Assembly (NCBI RefSeq): GCF_004358205.1
Contig: NZ_SMYO01000005.1
Location: 62,001-126,000 of the forward strand
Reading direction: 5' to 3'
DNA: 64,000 bases
Source: Bacillus salipaludis
GTDB lineage: Bacteria > Bacillota > Bacilli > Bacillales_B > DSM-18226
Made by a program: the position numbers and the translations under genes. Below are positions 55,453 through 63,108 of the stretch, piece by piece. The notes under the pieces are model-generated. The model was not told the origin of the DNA and searched no databases. It saw nothing but the letters and a program-made list of their open reading frames with translations. Every line of letters begins with the position of its first letter. Position 1 is the stretch's first letter.

Positions 55453-56382
55453 ATGAATAAATCAGAGATAAAAAAGGGAACCTTCCATGCAGGTTTCTCC
55501 TATTTCTTATGGGGGCTGCTGCCCATCTATTGGAAGCTCATCGATCAAGTAAGTGCCTTTGAAATTCTTGCGAACCGAATTTTTTGGTCGTTTATTTTTA
55601 TGGTCCTAGTACTTTTATTAACAAGAAAATGGAGATTATTTACTCAAACCCTTAAAGGATTTGCACAAAATAAAAAACAGCTTTATGCCCTGGCCATTGC
55701 CTCGTTATTAATAAGCATTAATTGGTTTGTCTATATTTGGGCAGTTAACAGCGGTCATATGCTCGAAGCAAGCTTTGGCTATTATATCAATCCGCTCGTG
55801 AGTGTCCTATTGGGAATGATTGTCCTAAAAGAAAAATTGTCAATTGCACAATATATCTCATTTGGCCTAGCCACTATTGGGGTATTGATCATTTCAATTT
55901 CCCATGGGAAATTTCCTTGGATTGCCATTAGTCTAGCACTTTCTTTTGGGTTATACGGCCTTGCAAAAAAATTAATCAATGTAGAGTCAGCCGTGGGATT
56001 AACTCTTGAAACATTAGTTGTTGCACCGATTGCAGCAATATATATGTGTTTCCTATTTATTAATGGTACGAATTCATTTTTATCAGCAAGTGCGGTAACC
56101 GATTTACTGTTAGTAGGCGCCGGAGCGGCAACGGCTGTACCACTGCTTTATTTTGCAAAAGGTGCACAAAAAATTCCGTTATCCTTACTTGGATTCTTAC
56201 AATACATTGCGCCGACTTTAACCTTAATTTTAGGCGTGTTTGTCTATAAAGAACATTTTTCAAAAACACAGCTGCTTTCCTTTATTTTTATTTGGTCCGC
56301 TTTAACGATTTATTCTTTATCTAAAACAAAACTATTTCCTCAGAGAGGATTAAATATCCAAAAAGAAAAATTAAACGGATAA
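55453..56382 (+). CDS. rarD: RarD-type EamA/DMT transporter
   Basis: 309 residues with about 10 hydrophobic helices in two EamA halves. The N-terminus KGTFHAGFSYFLWGLLPIYWK, the INWFVYIWAVNSGHMLEASFGYYINPL motif and QYIAPTLTLILGVFVYKE are RarD hallmarks. ATG 55453 is preceded by GGGG at a rather long distance, so TTG 55435 is a possible alternative start. Named from chloramphenicol sensitivity; the natural substrate is unknown. It is separated from ytcI by terminator and repeat, so has its own promoter. Confidence 0.87.
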   Translation: MNKSEIKKGTFHAGFSYFLWGLLPIYWKLIDQVSAFEILANRIFWSFIFMVLVLLLTRKWRLFTQTLKGFAQNKKQLYALAIASLLISINWFVYIWAVNSGHMLEASFGYYINPLVSVLLGMIVLKEKLSIAQYISFGLATIGVLIISISHGKFPWIAISLALSFGLYGLAKKLINVESAVGLTLETLVVAPIAAIYMCFLFINGTNSFLSASAVTDLLLVGAGAATAVPLLYFAKGAQKIPLSLLGFLQYIAPTLTLILGVFVYKEHFSKTQLLSFIFIWSALTIYSLSKTKLFPQRGLNIQKEKLNG

Positions 56383-56386
56383 AAAT

Positions 56387-56425
56387 AGCAGCCACCGAGT
56401 TTAATTCTAGGGTGGCTGCTTTTTT
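56387..56425. terminator. Bidirectional terminator rarD / nadK2
   Basis: AGCAGCCACC (56387-56396) / GGTGGCTGCT (56411-56420), then TTTTT. Confidence 0.9.
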
Positions 56426-57224
56426 ATAGAAATTGTCTTTTCACTTTATGCCAGAATGAATTGTCTTTTAATTTAAGCGTCTTAATTTTTTTATTGCTCA
56501 TTTTTATTTGAATTTTTTCCACATGGCGAATACTTAATGCTTCATTGTCCATACCCATTACGGGATGGTCATTTCCTTCTGAAATCACTTTAAGTGTCAG
56601 CGTACGTTCCTCTCCAATGATAAATGAAGACCCCAGTGTGCGGTACCGATTATTATTTAACGAAGCAACCTCACTGATTTGCATACAGGAAATTAACGGG
56701 TCAACAACGGAACCATTTAGTGATTTATTATAAGCAGTGCTGCCTGTAGGTGTGGCCACCACCAGCCCGTCTCCACGGAAGGTTTCAAAATGCAGCTGGT
56801 CAATGAACACGTCAATTACCAGCGTTTTAATAATGGAGGAACGGATGCTGAACTCATTCAAACATGGGAACATCCCTTGTCCATCCACTGTCACTTCAAG
56901 AAGAGGGTAACGACGGACTTCAAATTGTTCATTTACTGAAGCTTCAACCATTTTTGAGGTATCATCAATCCGAAAATCACAGTACATACTTAAGTTTCTA
57001 GTAGTCGAAATACCAGCGTAAAGACAATCCTCTCTAAAACCTGTTTTCCGGACGGCCTGCAGGAAAGTTCCGTCATGCCCGATGCTGGCAATAATATTTG
57101 CTTTCAGTTGATCATCAACGATCGTAAAACCATATTGTTCAGCTAACTCATAAATATGCGAAGCTTTTGAAAGCATATCGGCATCACGTGTGTGGTAAAA
57201 GTAAATATTGCGGCGACTTTCCAT
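56424..57224 (-). CDS. nadK2: NAD kinase 2 (PpnK-type)
   Basis: 266 residues from ATG 57224, set by AGGAGG, equal in size to B. subtilis YtdI/NadK2 (267). Diacylglycerol/NAD kinase fold: the GGDGT motif appears as GHDGT at 49-53, then TPTGSTAYNKSLNGSVVDP, the conserved NAD kinase block. It phosphorylates NAD to NADP. The glycine-to-histidine change in GGDGT is shared by NadK2-type enzymes as far as I recall. Divergent from sppA. Confidence 0.93.
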   Translation of the reverse strand: MESRRNIYFYHTRDADMLSKASHIYELAEQYGFTIVDDQLKANIIASIGHDGTFLQAVRKTGFREDCLYAGISTTRNLSMYCDFRIDDTSKMVEASVNEQFEVRRYPLLEVTVDGQGMFPCLNEFSIRSSIIKTLVIDVFIDQLHFETFRGDGLVVATPTGSTAYNKSLNGSVVDPLISCMQISEVASLNNNRYRTLGSSFIIGEERTLTLKVISEGNDHPVMGMDNEALSIRHVEKIQIKMSNKKIKTLKLKDNSFWHKVKRQFL

Positions 57225-57386
57225 AAATGGACCTCCTAAATACAAAAATAATTTCCAATTTTTAACGTTTATAAAAATATCTTTTGATAAAATGATGATA
57301 ATCTTATTTAGTTTAGCATTTTTTTGAAACAATATGAAAATACGGACGTAAATTTAACTGGATTGACACAGGTGGGGGGAAAGAAT

Positions 57387-58397
57387 ATGAATGGAAAACG
57401 CTGGGCAGCACTCGGAATTGCAGCAGCACTATTTTTTGTCTCAGTGGTTATTAACTTTTTATCAGCTTTTGCCTTTAAGGGTATTGAGACGGATATAGGT
57501 GAATTTTTATCAACAAGTGAGCAGCCTTTTACTGAAGAGGTAGTTAAAGACGGAAGCGAGCTAAAAAAAATTGCAGTCCTAGATGTGGATGGGGTTATTC
57601 AAGATACGGGTGAAACAGCCTCTTTATTACAAAGTTCCGGCTATAACCATCAGGACTTTATGAAAAAATTAAACTATATCAAAGAGGATGATACAGTCAA
57701 GGGTATCATCATAAGAGTCAATTCTCCCGGGGGTGGAGTCGTCGAAAGTGCCGAGATCCATGATAAACTAGAGGAGATTCAAAAAGATACGAAAAAACCG
57801 GTCTATATTTCAATGGGGTCAATGGCAGCGTCGGGAGGATATTATATTTCAACAGCAGCTAAAAGGATTTATGCAAGTCCAGAAACACTTACTGGATCTC
57901 TTGGAGTTATTATGGAAGGGATCAATTATGAAGGATTAGCGAAGAAGTATGGCGTCGATTTTGTCACGATTAAAAGTGGAAAATATAAAGACATTATGAG
58001 TCCAACTAGAAAAATGACCGAGGAAGAGCGGCAAATTCTTCAACGAATGATTAATAATTCGTATCAGGGATTTGTCAAGGTTATATCTGAGGGCCGCCAT
58101 TTAAGTATTGAGCAGGTAAAAAAGATTGCGGACGGGAGAGTATATGACGGTCGGCAGGCGAAAGAATTGAATTTAATTGATGGCTATGGATATTTGGATG
58201 ATGTTATTAAGAAAATGAAAAAGGATGAGAATTTGAAGGGAGCAAAGGTTATTCGCTATTCAGATGACCTTGGATTTGGTTCATTATTCAGTATGCAGGT
58301 TCATAAATGGATGGGAGAAAACGCGGAAATGGCCGGAATGCTAAAAATTCTCTCTAAACCCAATTCACCAAGGCTCATGTATCTTTATGCGGAATAG
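57387..58397 (+). CDS. sppA: Signal peptide peptidase SppA
   Basis: 336 residues from ATG 57387, set by GGTGGGGGGAAAG; an in-frame ATG at 57324 lacks a site. One N-terminal membrane helix (WAALGIAAALFFVSVVINFL), then the S49 protease domain: RVNSPGGGVVESAEIHDKL, ISMGSMAASGGYY with the nucleophile serine (Ser149 in AASGG) and Lys199 in TIKSGKYKDIMSP, the Ser/Lys pair of Gram-positive SppA. It degrades released signal peptides at the outer membrane face. Followed after 11 bases by yteJ; SppA and YteJ work together in lantibiotic resistance in B. subtilis. Confidence 0.95.
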   Translation: MNGKRWAALGIAAALFFVSVVINFLSAFAFKGIETDIGEFLSTSEQPFTEEVVKDGSELKKIAVLDVDGVIQDTGETASLLQSSGYNHQDFMKKLNYIKEDDTVKGIIIRVNSPGGGVVESAEIHDKLEEIQKDTKKPVYISMGSMAASGGYYISTAAKRIYASPETLTGSLGVIMEGINYEGLAKKYGVDFVTIKSGKYKDIMSPTRKMTEEERQILQRMINNSYQGFVKVISEGRHLSIEQVKKIADGRVYDGRQAKELNLIDGYGYLDDVIKKMKKDENLKGAKVIRYSDDLGFGSLFSMQVHKWMGENAEMAGMLKILSKPNSPRLMYLYAE

Positions 58398-58408
58398 GGG
58401 CGAAGTAG

Positions 58409-58969
58409 ATGGAAAGCAATTATGATCAAGAAAACAAAAATCAAATAGAGGATCATCGCTCCGAAGAAATGATGATACATCAAGAAGAAGAGATTAACAG
58501 CGAAAACAACGTCCAACTAAAAAAGGAAATGATAAAGGAATTACCGCGATATCCAATTCGATATGCCGGATTTTGGATGCGTTTTTGGGCATATCTACTT
58601 GACTTAATTATAGTTGGGAGCCTAGTCAGGCTGTTGATTAAGCCTGTATTTCGCATACTTGACATCTCTTTAGCTGAATTTAATATGTTTGCTCCCATTT
58701 CTATTGCTTCTGCGGTTATTTTTTATTTATATTTTGTCTTGATGACGAAATATTTCCAGCAGACACTTGGCAAAATGGTATTTGGGATAAAAGTAGTTGA
58801 TTTGAATAAGGATCAATTAACTTGGGGAACTGTTTTATTCCGTGAATGGATCGGCCGCTTTATTTCGGCGACAATCATTGTCGGATATGTAATTGCTGCC
58901 TTTCTTCCGAAAAAACAAGGATTGCACGATCTCTTTTCAGACACTACGGTAATCCACGCAGAAAAGTAA
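58409..58969 (+). CDS. yteJ: RDD-family membrane protein YteJ
   Basis: 186 residues. A charged N-terminal region of about 50 residues is followed by the RDD domain: RYAGFWMRFWAYLLDLIIVG (Arg, Asp, Asp landmark residues), three hydrophobic helices and the QQTLGKMVFGIKVVDLNKDQLTWG and RFISATIIVGYVIAAFLPKKQGLHDLFSDTTVI blocks. Reported as an inhibitor of SppA in B. subtilis. Same operon, 11 bp downstream of sppA. Confidence 0.9.
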   Translation: MESNYDQENKNQIEDHRSEEMMIHQEEEINSENNVQLKKEMIKELPRYPIRYAGFWMRFWAYLLDLIIVGSLVRLLIKPVFRILDISLAEFNMFAPISIASAVIFYLYFVLMTKYFQQTLGKMVFGIKVVDLNKDQLTWGTVLFREWIGRFISATIIVGYVIAAFLPKKQGLHDLFSDTTVIHAEK

Positions 58970-58977
58970 TTTTTAAG

Positions 58978-59012
58978 CCTATCAACTTTTTGTTGATGGG
59001 TTTATTTTTTTG
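58978..59012 (+). terminator. Terminator of sppA-yteJ
   Basis: CCTATCAAC (58978-58986) / GTTGATGGG (58992-59000) with one G-U pair, then TTTATTTTTTT. Confidence 0.8.
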
Positions 59013-59047
59013 CCTTAAAGCCATACTAATAGGCTGAAAGGCTGTGA

Positions 59048-59746
59048 ATGAAATTGATCTGGGTCCTTCTAATCTTTGTTATTCTTGTGCTCTTATTCTT
59101 ACTGATTATTTTTACAAAGCTGACGATTAAAGTGAATTATTATCACCATAATGACAATGATGATTTAAAAATCGAGTTTAAGATTTGGTTTGGCCTGATT
59201 AAATTCAAAAAACATATTCCATTAATTAAAGTGGATGATGATTCACCAAGTATTGTTGTCAAAGATAAAAAGAAAAAAGGCCATTCTTCTGAAAAATCCT
59301 CAAATGATGAGGTACATCAAATTACTCCCGATGAAATGATTACGAATTTTAATAATACAAAAGAAATTCTAAAGCATATAGTTGATATGCATATAATCAT
59401 CCGTAAGTTTTTAAAAAAGGTCTCTATACAACAATTTGAATGGCATACGATGTTTGGGATAGGGGATGCTGCACATACAGGAGTATTATGTGGAGGACTT
59501 TGGACGATTAAAGGAGGTATTGTTGGTTTACTAAGTAACTATTTTAATTTAAAAGAAATGCCTATTTTACAGGTTACACCACACTTTCAAGCAACCGTTA
59601 TTCAAACACAATTTTCATGTATGTTTCAGTTTCGAATCGGGCAAGCTATTTTAGCAGGATTAAAACTAATAAAATTCTGGAAGGGCGGACGCCCGAAATT
59701 AAAATCAAACACTAATTTTTCAAAGGAAAAAACTAAATCCGTTTGA
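59048..59746 (+). CDS. ytfI: DUF2953 protein YtfI
   Basis: 232 residues. One N-terminal membrane helix (LIWVLLIFVILVLLFLLIIF), then a beta-rich domain beginning FKIWFGLIKFKKHIPLIKV and an FEWHTMFGIGDAAHTGVLCGGLWTIKG block typical of DUF2953. Function unknown. It precedes gerW and overlaps its leader, as in B. subtilis ytfI-ytfJ, which are a sporulation-linked pair. The N-terminal ATG follows GAAAGGCTGTGA. Confidence 0.88.
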   Translation: MKLIWVLLIFVILVLLFLLIIFTKLTIKVNYYHHNDNDDLKIEFKIWFGLIKFKKHIPLIKVDDDSPSIVVKDKKKKGHSSEKSSNDEVHQITPDEMITNFNNTKEILKHIVDMHIIIRKFLKKVSIQQFEWHTMFGIGDAAHTGVLCGGLWTIKGGIVGLLSNYFNLKEMPILQVTPHFQATVIQTQFSCMFQFRIGQAILAGLKLIKFWKGGRPKLKSNTNFSKEKTKSV

Positions 59747-59763
59747 AAGAGGAGGAAACTACG

Positions 59764-60246
59764 ATGTCTGACCATCCAATTCAAGGTTTGATGACAACGG
59801 CAATGGAAAGCTTAAAAGAAATGATTGATGTAAATACAATTATCGGGGATCCTGTTGAAACCCCGGATGGAAGTGTCATTTTAACAGTTTCAAAGGTTGG
59901 TTTTGGATTTGCGGCCGGTGGAAGTGAATTTAAAGGAGGCGGCGGTGGAGGCCAACAAGGTCAGGGCCAAAATCAAGGTCAGGGCCATAATCAGTCAAGC
60001 CTCCCATTCGGAGGAGGAAGCGGAGCCGGGGTTTCTATTACACCCATTGCCTTTTTAATTGTAAATTCTCAAGGTGTGAAAATGCTTCATTTGGACGAAA
60101 GTACTCATTTGTATGAAAAAATATTGGAACTGGCACCACAGGCAGTGGATAAAATCCAGCAAATGTTTTCGAAAAGAGATCACCTACATTCAACCAGCCA
60201 GCAAAATAGCCATCAGTCTCAAGAAAAACATGATCTTGATTTATAA
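59764..60246 (+). CDS. gerW: GerW (YtfJ) spore germination-associated protein
   Basis: 160 residues from ATG 59764, set by AGAGGAGG; an in-frame ATG at 59743 overlaps the ytfI stop. GerW/YtfJ family: HPIQGLMTTAMESLKEMIDVNTIIGDP, then SVILTVSKVGFGFAAGGSEF and VSITPIAFLIVNSQGVKML. Between them is a Gly/Gln linker including QGQGQNQGQGHN, encoded by two 18-bp tandem units (59956-59991). In B. subtilis it is needed for AlgH-independent response to L-alanine germinants; its biochemical role is unclear. The C-terminus is Gln/His/Ser-rich. Confidence 0.9.
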   Translation: MSDHPIQGLMTTAMESLKEMIDVNTIIGDPVETPDGSVILTVSKVGFGFAAGGSEFKGGGGGGQQGQGQNQGQGHNQSSLPFGGGSGAGVSITPIAFLIVNSQGVKMLHLDESTHLYEKILELAPQAVDKIQQMFSKRDHLHSTSQQNSHQSQEKHDLDL

Positions 60247-60253
60247 TGAAAAG

Positions 60254-60289
60254 GTTAATCTTCCGAGAAAAGGAGGATTAACTTTTTTC
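60254..60289 (+). terminator. Terminator of ytfI-gerW
   Basis: GTTAATCTTCC (60254-60264) / GGAGGATTAAC (60272-60282) with one G-U pair, then TTTTTT. Confidence 0.85.
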
Positions 60290-60414
60290 ATGGATAGGTT
60301 TCAGGTTGAAATAATTGCAAAAAAGATTCTGAAAAGATATATTTACACTGTACATATTAGCGGTATGACATTAAATTGCCGCTCAATTTGATAAAAACAA
60401 AGGAGGATGTAAAT

Positions 60415-60915
60415 ATGGCAAACGTGACATTTGGCGGTAAAGCGGTAACATTATTAGGCAGTGAGGTAAAAGTAGGGGAAAAGGCACCTAATTTTACTGT
60501 GCTTGCAAATGATCGTTCAGAGGTTACTTTAAATGATACAAAGGGACAGGTGCGTTTAATTACTTCTGTACCTTCTTTGGATACAGGTGTATGTGATGCA
60601 GAAACACGTCGTTTTAACGAGGAAGCAAACAATTTAGGGAATGTAAAAATCCTAACGATCAGCTGCGATCTTCCATTTGCACAAAAGCGCTGGTGTGGAG
60701 CGAACGGAATCGAAAACGTACAGACATTATCCGATCATCGTGACCTTTCTTTCGGTGAAGCATATGGTGTTGCTATGCAAGAACATAGATTATTAGCACG
60801 TGCAGTGTTCGTGGTTGATTCCAGCGATACTGTGACATATGTTGAATATGTGAGTGAAGCAACGCATCATCCTAATTATGAAGCAGCAATCGAAGCAGCT
60901 AAAAGTGCGAAATAA
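60415..60915 (+). CDS. tpx: Thiol peroxidase Tpx
   Basis: 166 residues from ATG 60415, set by AAAGGAGG. Atypical 2-Cys peroxiredoxin: FGGKAVTLLGSEVKVGEKAPNF, peroxidatic Cys60 in SVPSLDTGVCDAETRRFNEE and resolving Cys94 in FAQKRWCGANGIE. It reduces hydroperoxides with thioredoxin electrons. Matches B. subtilis YtgI/Tpx in place and length. A terminator follows. Confidence 0.97.
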   Translation: MANVTFGGKAVTLLGSEVKVGEKAPNFTVLANDRSEVTLNDTKGQVRLITSVPSLDTGVCDAETRRFNEEANNLGNVKILTISCDLPFAQKRWCGANGIENVQTLSDHRDLSFGEAYGVAMQEHRLLARAVFVVDSSDTVTYVEYVSEATHHPNYEAAIEAAKSAK

Positions 60916-60927
60916 TTAAATGTAGAG

Positions 60928-60957
60928 GAGGCCTCGTCAATGGCGGGGTCTTTTTTG
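60928..60957 (+). terminator. Terminator of tpx
   Basis: GAGGCCTCGTC (60928-60938) pairs with GGCGGGGTCTT (60942-60952) through several G-U pairs, then TTTTTT. Confidence 0.65.
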
Positions 60958-60976
60958 ATTATATGGAGGTTATAGG

Positions 60977-61969
60977 ATGAAAGTTTCTCCAGTTGAAGAG
61001 CTTTTTACGGTATTTAATCAGACGGCCCTCGTGATTCAGGAGGAATTAGAATGCAGCTTTTTAGAGGCATTGGCTGAAACAGGGGAGAACCTTTTTCAGG
61101 GTTCTATCCTTCAGGAGGAGTTAAGTGAATTAACCGTAAAAAGACTAAAAAAACATTATGAAGAAATTCAGATTAATAAATATTCAAATGAAGAAATTCG
61201 AAAAGCGTACCAGCTTGTGATTTTAAAAGGGATGCAGGAAAATGTGCAGCCAAATCATCAAATGACGCCTGATTCGATTGGTATGCTTATTGGTTATTTA
61301 GTTCAAAAGTTTGGCGTGCAACCATCAATGCGCTTGCTTGACCCGGCAATTGGAACAGGTAATTTATTAACGACTGTATTAAACCATTTACAAAAGGAAG
61401 TGGTTTCAATCGGCGTTGAGGTTGATGACCTTTTAATAAGGCTGGCTTACATTAATGCTAATTTGCAACAGCATCCCGTAGAGCTTTTCAATCAGGATAG
61501 CCTCGAGCCATTATTTATTGATCCAGTTGATGTGGTAATTGGAGATCTACCTGTTGGTTACTATCCGAATGATGTTCGGGCCGCGGATTATCAATTGCAG
61601 GCAAAAGAAGGGCATTCCTATTCACACCATCTATTTATTGAACAAAGTGTCAAGCACACAAAACCAGGAGGGTATCTATTTTTCCTGGTGCCAAATACAC
61701 TTTTTGAAAGTGACCAAGCCAAAGGGCTTCACGAATTTATAAAGGAACATGTTATTATACAAGGGTTCCTTCAATTGCCAAATAGTATGTTTAAAAATAA
61801 GAGTACGGCAAAAAGTATTTTAGTTTTGCAGAAGAAAGGTGAGGAAGTTCTGCCTCCAAAGCAAGCTTTACTTGTTAATCTGCCAAGTCTGTCAAATGCT
61901 GCAGAAATGGATAAAATCTTATTAAAAATGGACAAATGGTTCCAAGAGAATAAACCAAAAAACCGATAA
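60977..61969 (+). CDS. ytxK: YtxK, class I SAM methyltransferase of the N6-adenine MTase fold
   Basis: 330 residues, B. subtilis YtxK length (329). N-terminal helical region, then SAM motif I LLDPAIGTGNLLTTVLNHL, acidic VGIEVDD-type motif (GVEVDDLLIRLAYINA) and catalytic motif IV as GDLPVGYYP. The usual NPPY/DPPY reads DLPV here, which may change or weaken adenine methylation. There is no specificity subunit or restriction gene nearby, so it is not a restriction-modification enzyme. It lies before ackA as in B. subtilis. Its stop codon is inside the terminator stem. Confidence 0.9.
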   Translation: MKVSPVEELFTVFNQTALVIQEELECSFLEALAETGENLFQGSILQEELSELTVKRLKKHYEEIQINKYSNEEIRKAYQLVILKGMQENVQPNHQMTPDSIGMLIGYLVQKFGVQPSMRLLDPAIGTGNLLTTVLNHLQKEVVSIGVEVDDLLIRLAYINANLQQHPVELFNQDSLEPLFIDPVDVVIGDLPVGYYPNDVRAADYQLQAKEGHSYSHHLFIEQSVKHTKPGGYLFFLVPNTLFESDQAKGLHEFIKEHVIIQGFLQLPNSMFKNKSTAKSILVLQKKGEEVLPPKQALLVNLPSLSNAAEMDKILLKMDKWFQENKPKNR

Positions 61970-61985
61970 AATATCGGTTTTTTTT
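61957..61985 (+). terminator. Terminator of ytxK
   Basis: AAAAAACCGATA (61957-61968) / TATCGGTTTTTT (61972-61983), overlapping the stop codon. Confidence 0.92.
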
Positions 61986-62093
61986 CAGGCTGTCGAAAAT
62001 CTTTCGATTGCCTTTTATTTTATTTGATCTCTTAAAAAATGCACTGCTTTAATTCATTATATATTATTAGAGTTTGGTCTCTGCAACAAGTCT

Positions 62094-62283
62094 GTTGATT
62101 TCCGCTCCAGGTGCGTGCGGTTCGCGGGCGTGCCGGGAAGCCTCCTAGGCGCTTTGGCGCCTGCGGGGTCTCCCCTGCCCCGTACTCCCGCAGGACAATG
62201 AATTGCTTCCTTGAATCCGCCCACGCACGAAGAAAATGCGTTAGCATTTTCGAGGAGTCTTCTCGCCTTCCGCTCCAATCAAC
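62094..62283 (+). repeat. Family B repeat, copy 3, carrying a 61-bp insertion
   Basis: GTTGATTTCCGCTCCAGGTG ... CCTTCCGCTCCAATCAAC. It aligns with copy 2 (13101) except for extra sequence at about 62196-62256, inserted after CCCGCAGGA. The insert includes GAAAATGC (62232-62239) / GCATTTTC (62244-62251), a perfect 8-bp hairpin with a GTTA loop, and ends GAGGA, repeating AGGA at its left border. Confidence 0.85.
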
Positions 62284-62424
62284 AGATGCATTTTTAAAAA
62301 AATTTCACTCCATGAATATTTAAAATAATTGGTGAATTTAATTTTAGGCCAAGAAGAGTTTCGCCAAAGTGAATAGAATTCGTTTCTGATGGATTAGACC
62401 CAGATGACTACCTTCTATGCTTGA

Positions 62425-62662
62425 TTGACAAATCTATTGGTTTTTCGTCTATTATTTAAAAAGTAAATCTGGAATAATGCTTTATAAATTTATAAAGGAA
62501 AAAATTGGGCGAAGCTTCGCAGGCTGGAAAGAGCTCTTCGTGGGCTTTCCGATTCCGGTTATGGGATTTGGACAGAACCGGTGAACAGGTTATTACCGCA
62601 GCCTGCCAAAATTATAGAAGATTACAATACAGTTAACAAGGTTTGAAAAAGTGTGTTGTAAT
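62425..62662 (+). ncRNA. Candidate structured RNA with its own promoter
   Basis: TTGACA (62425-62430), 19 bp, TATTAT (62450-62455) would start a transcript near 62462. Helices seen: a closing stem GCAGGCTG (62519-62526) / CAGCCTGC (62599-62606); inside it GAAAG (62527-62531) / CTTTC (62545-62549) and CCGGTT (62555-62560) / AACCGG (62576-62581). Downstream, ATTACAATACA (62621-62631) pairs with TGTGTTGTAAT (62652-62662), one G-U. Just before is the self-complementary GCGAAGCTTCGC. Short frames exist in all three phases but none has a credible start and family. No match to a riboswitch, 6S, SRP, tmRNA or RNase P that I know. No clear T-run terminator, so the 3' end is open. Confidence 0.45.
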
Positions 62663-62680
62663 ACATTGTTTTACTAGCTT

Positions 62681-62809
62681 GTTGATTGGAGCGGAGGGCA
62701 CTCGACTCCTGCGGGATAGAGAGGTCACTGGAGACCCCACAGGCGCACGCGCCGAGGAGGCTCCAGGACCTCCCCGCGCGGAAAGCGAGTGACCGGAGCG
62801 GAAATCAAC
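62681..62809 (-). repeat. Family B repeat, copy 4 (inverted)
   Basis: GTTGATTGGAGCGG ... GGAGCGGAAATCAAC, opposite in orientation to copies 1-3. It contains ACTCCTGCGGGA, GGAGACCCC and CCTCCCCGCGCGGAAAGCGA. Its right flank (GGCCCTATTGCAGGGAAATC and onward to about 62875) matches the flank of the half copy at 55187. Confidence 0.88.
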
Positions 62810-62950
62810 AGGCCCTATTGCAGGGAAATCAAAAGACAAAGTAAAAAATCGCTAAAAAAATACCCTTTCTAAACAATCTTAACCGATGAATTTTTGTTTT
62901 TTTGTTTTTTACTAATAGTACAAAAACTTTGAATAAAATTATATTTTAGA

Positions 62951-62964
62951 TGTAACCGCTGACA
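62951..62964 (+). promoter_or_regulatory. CcpA cre site upstream of ackA
   Basis: TGTAACCGCTGACA fits all 14 positions of TGWAANCGNTNWCA. Its centre is about 55 bases before the transcription start expected from the promoter at 62978, the geometry known for activation of B. subtilis ackA by CcpA. Confidence 0.85.
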
Positions 62965-62977
62965 CTTAAATTACTCC

Positions 62978-63006
62978 TTGAAATGTGACAAATCGAGTGT
63001 TTAAAT
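62978..63006 (+). promoter_or_regulatory. Promoter of ackA
   Basis: TTGAAA (62978-62983), 17 bp, TTAAAT (63001-63006). The start of transcription would be near 63013, about 95 bases before the ATG. Confidence 0.65.
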
Positions 63007-63108
63007 GAGTAATTGAGAGATATATTCAATTTCGGTTTGCAAAGGCTAAAGATGAGAGAAAAGAGTCCTTTAAAACCGATGTTTTTATATAAAAGGAGCT
63101 GTAGCAAA

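Noticed and set aside
60977..61969. YtxK as a restriction-modification methylase
   Set aside because: Motif IV is DLPV rather than NPPY, no restriction or specificity gene is near, and the locus is the conserved ytxK-ackA pair.
62337..62424. Possible decayed gene (GQEEFRQSE with in-frame stops)
   Set aside because: Too short and too broken to assign; no family recognised.
62497..62643. Short peptides in the structured region, e.g. from TTG 62505 or CTG 62524
   Set aside because: All three phases are open for 30-50 codons with no family resemblance and only a weak AAAGGA; paired stems explain the sequence better.
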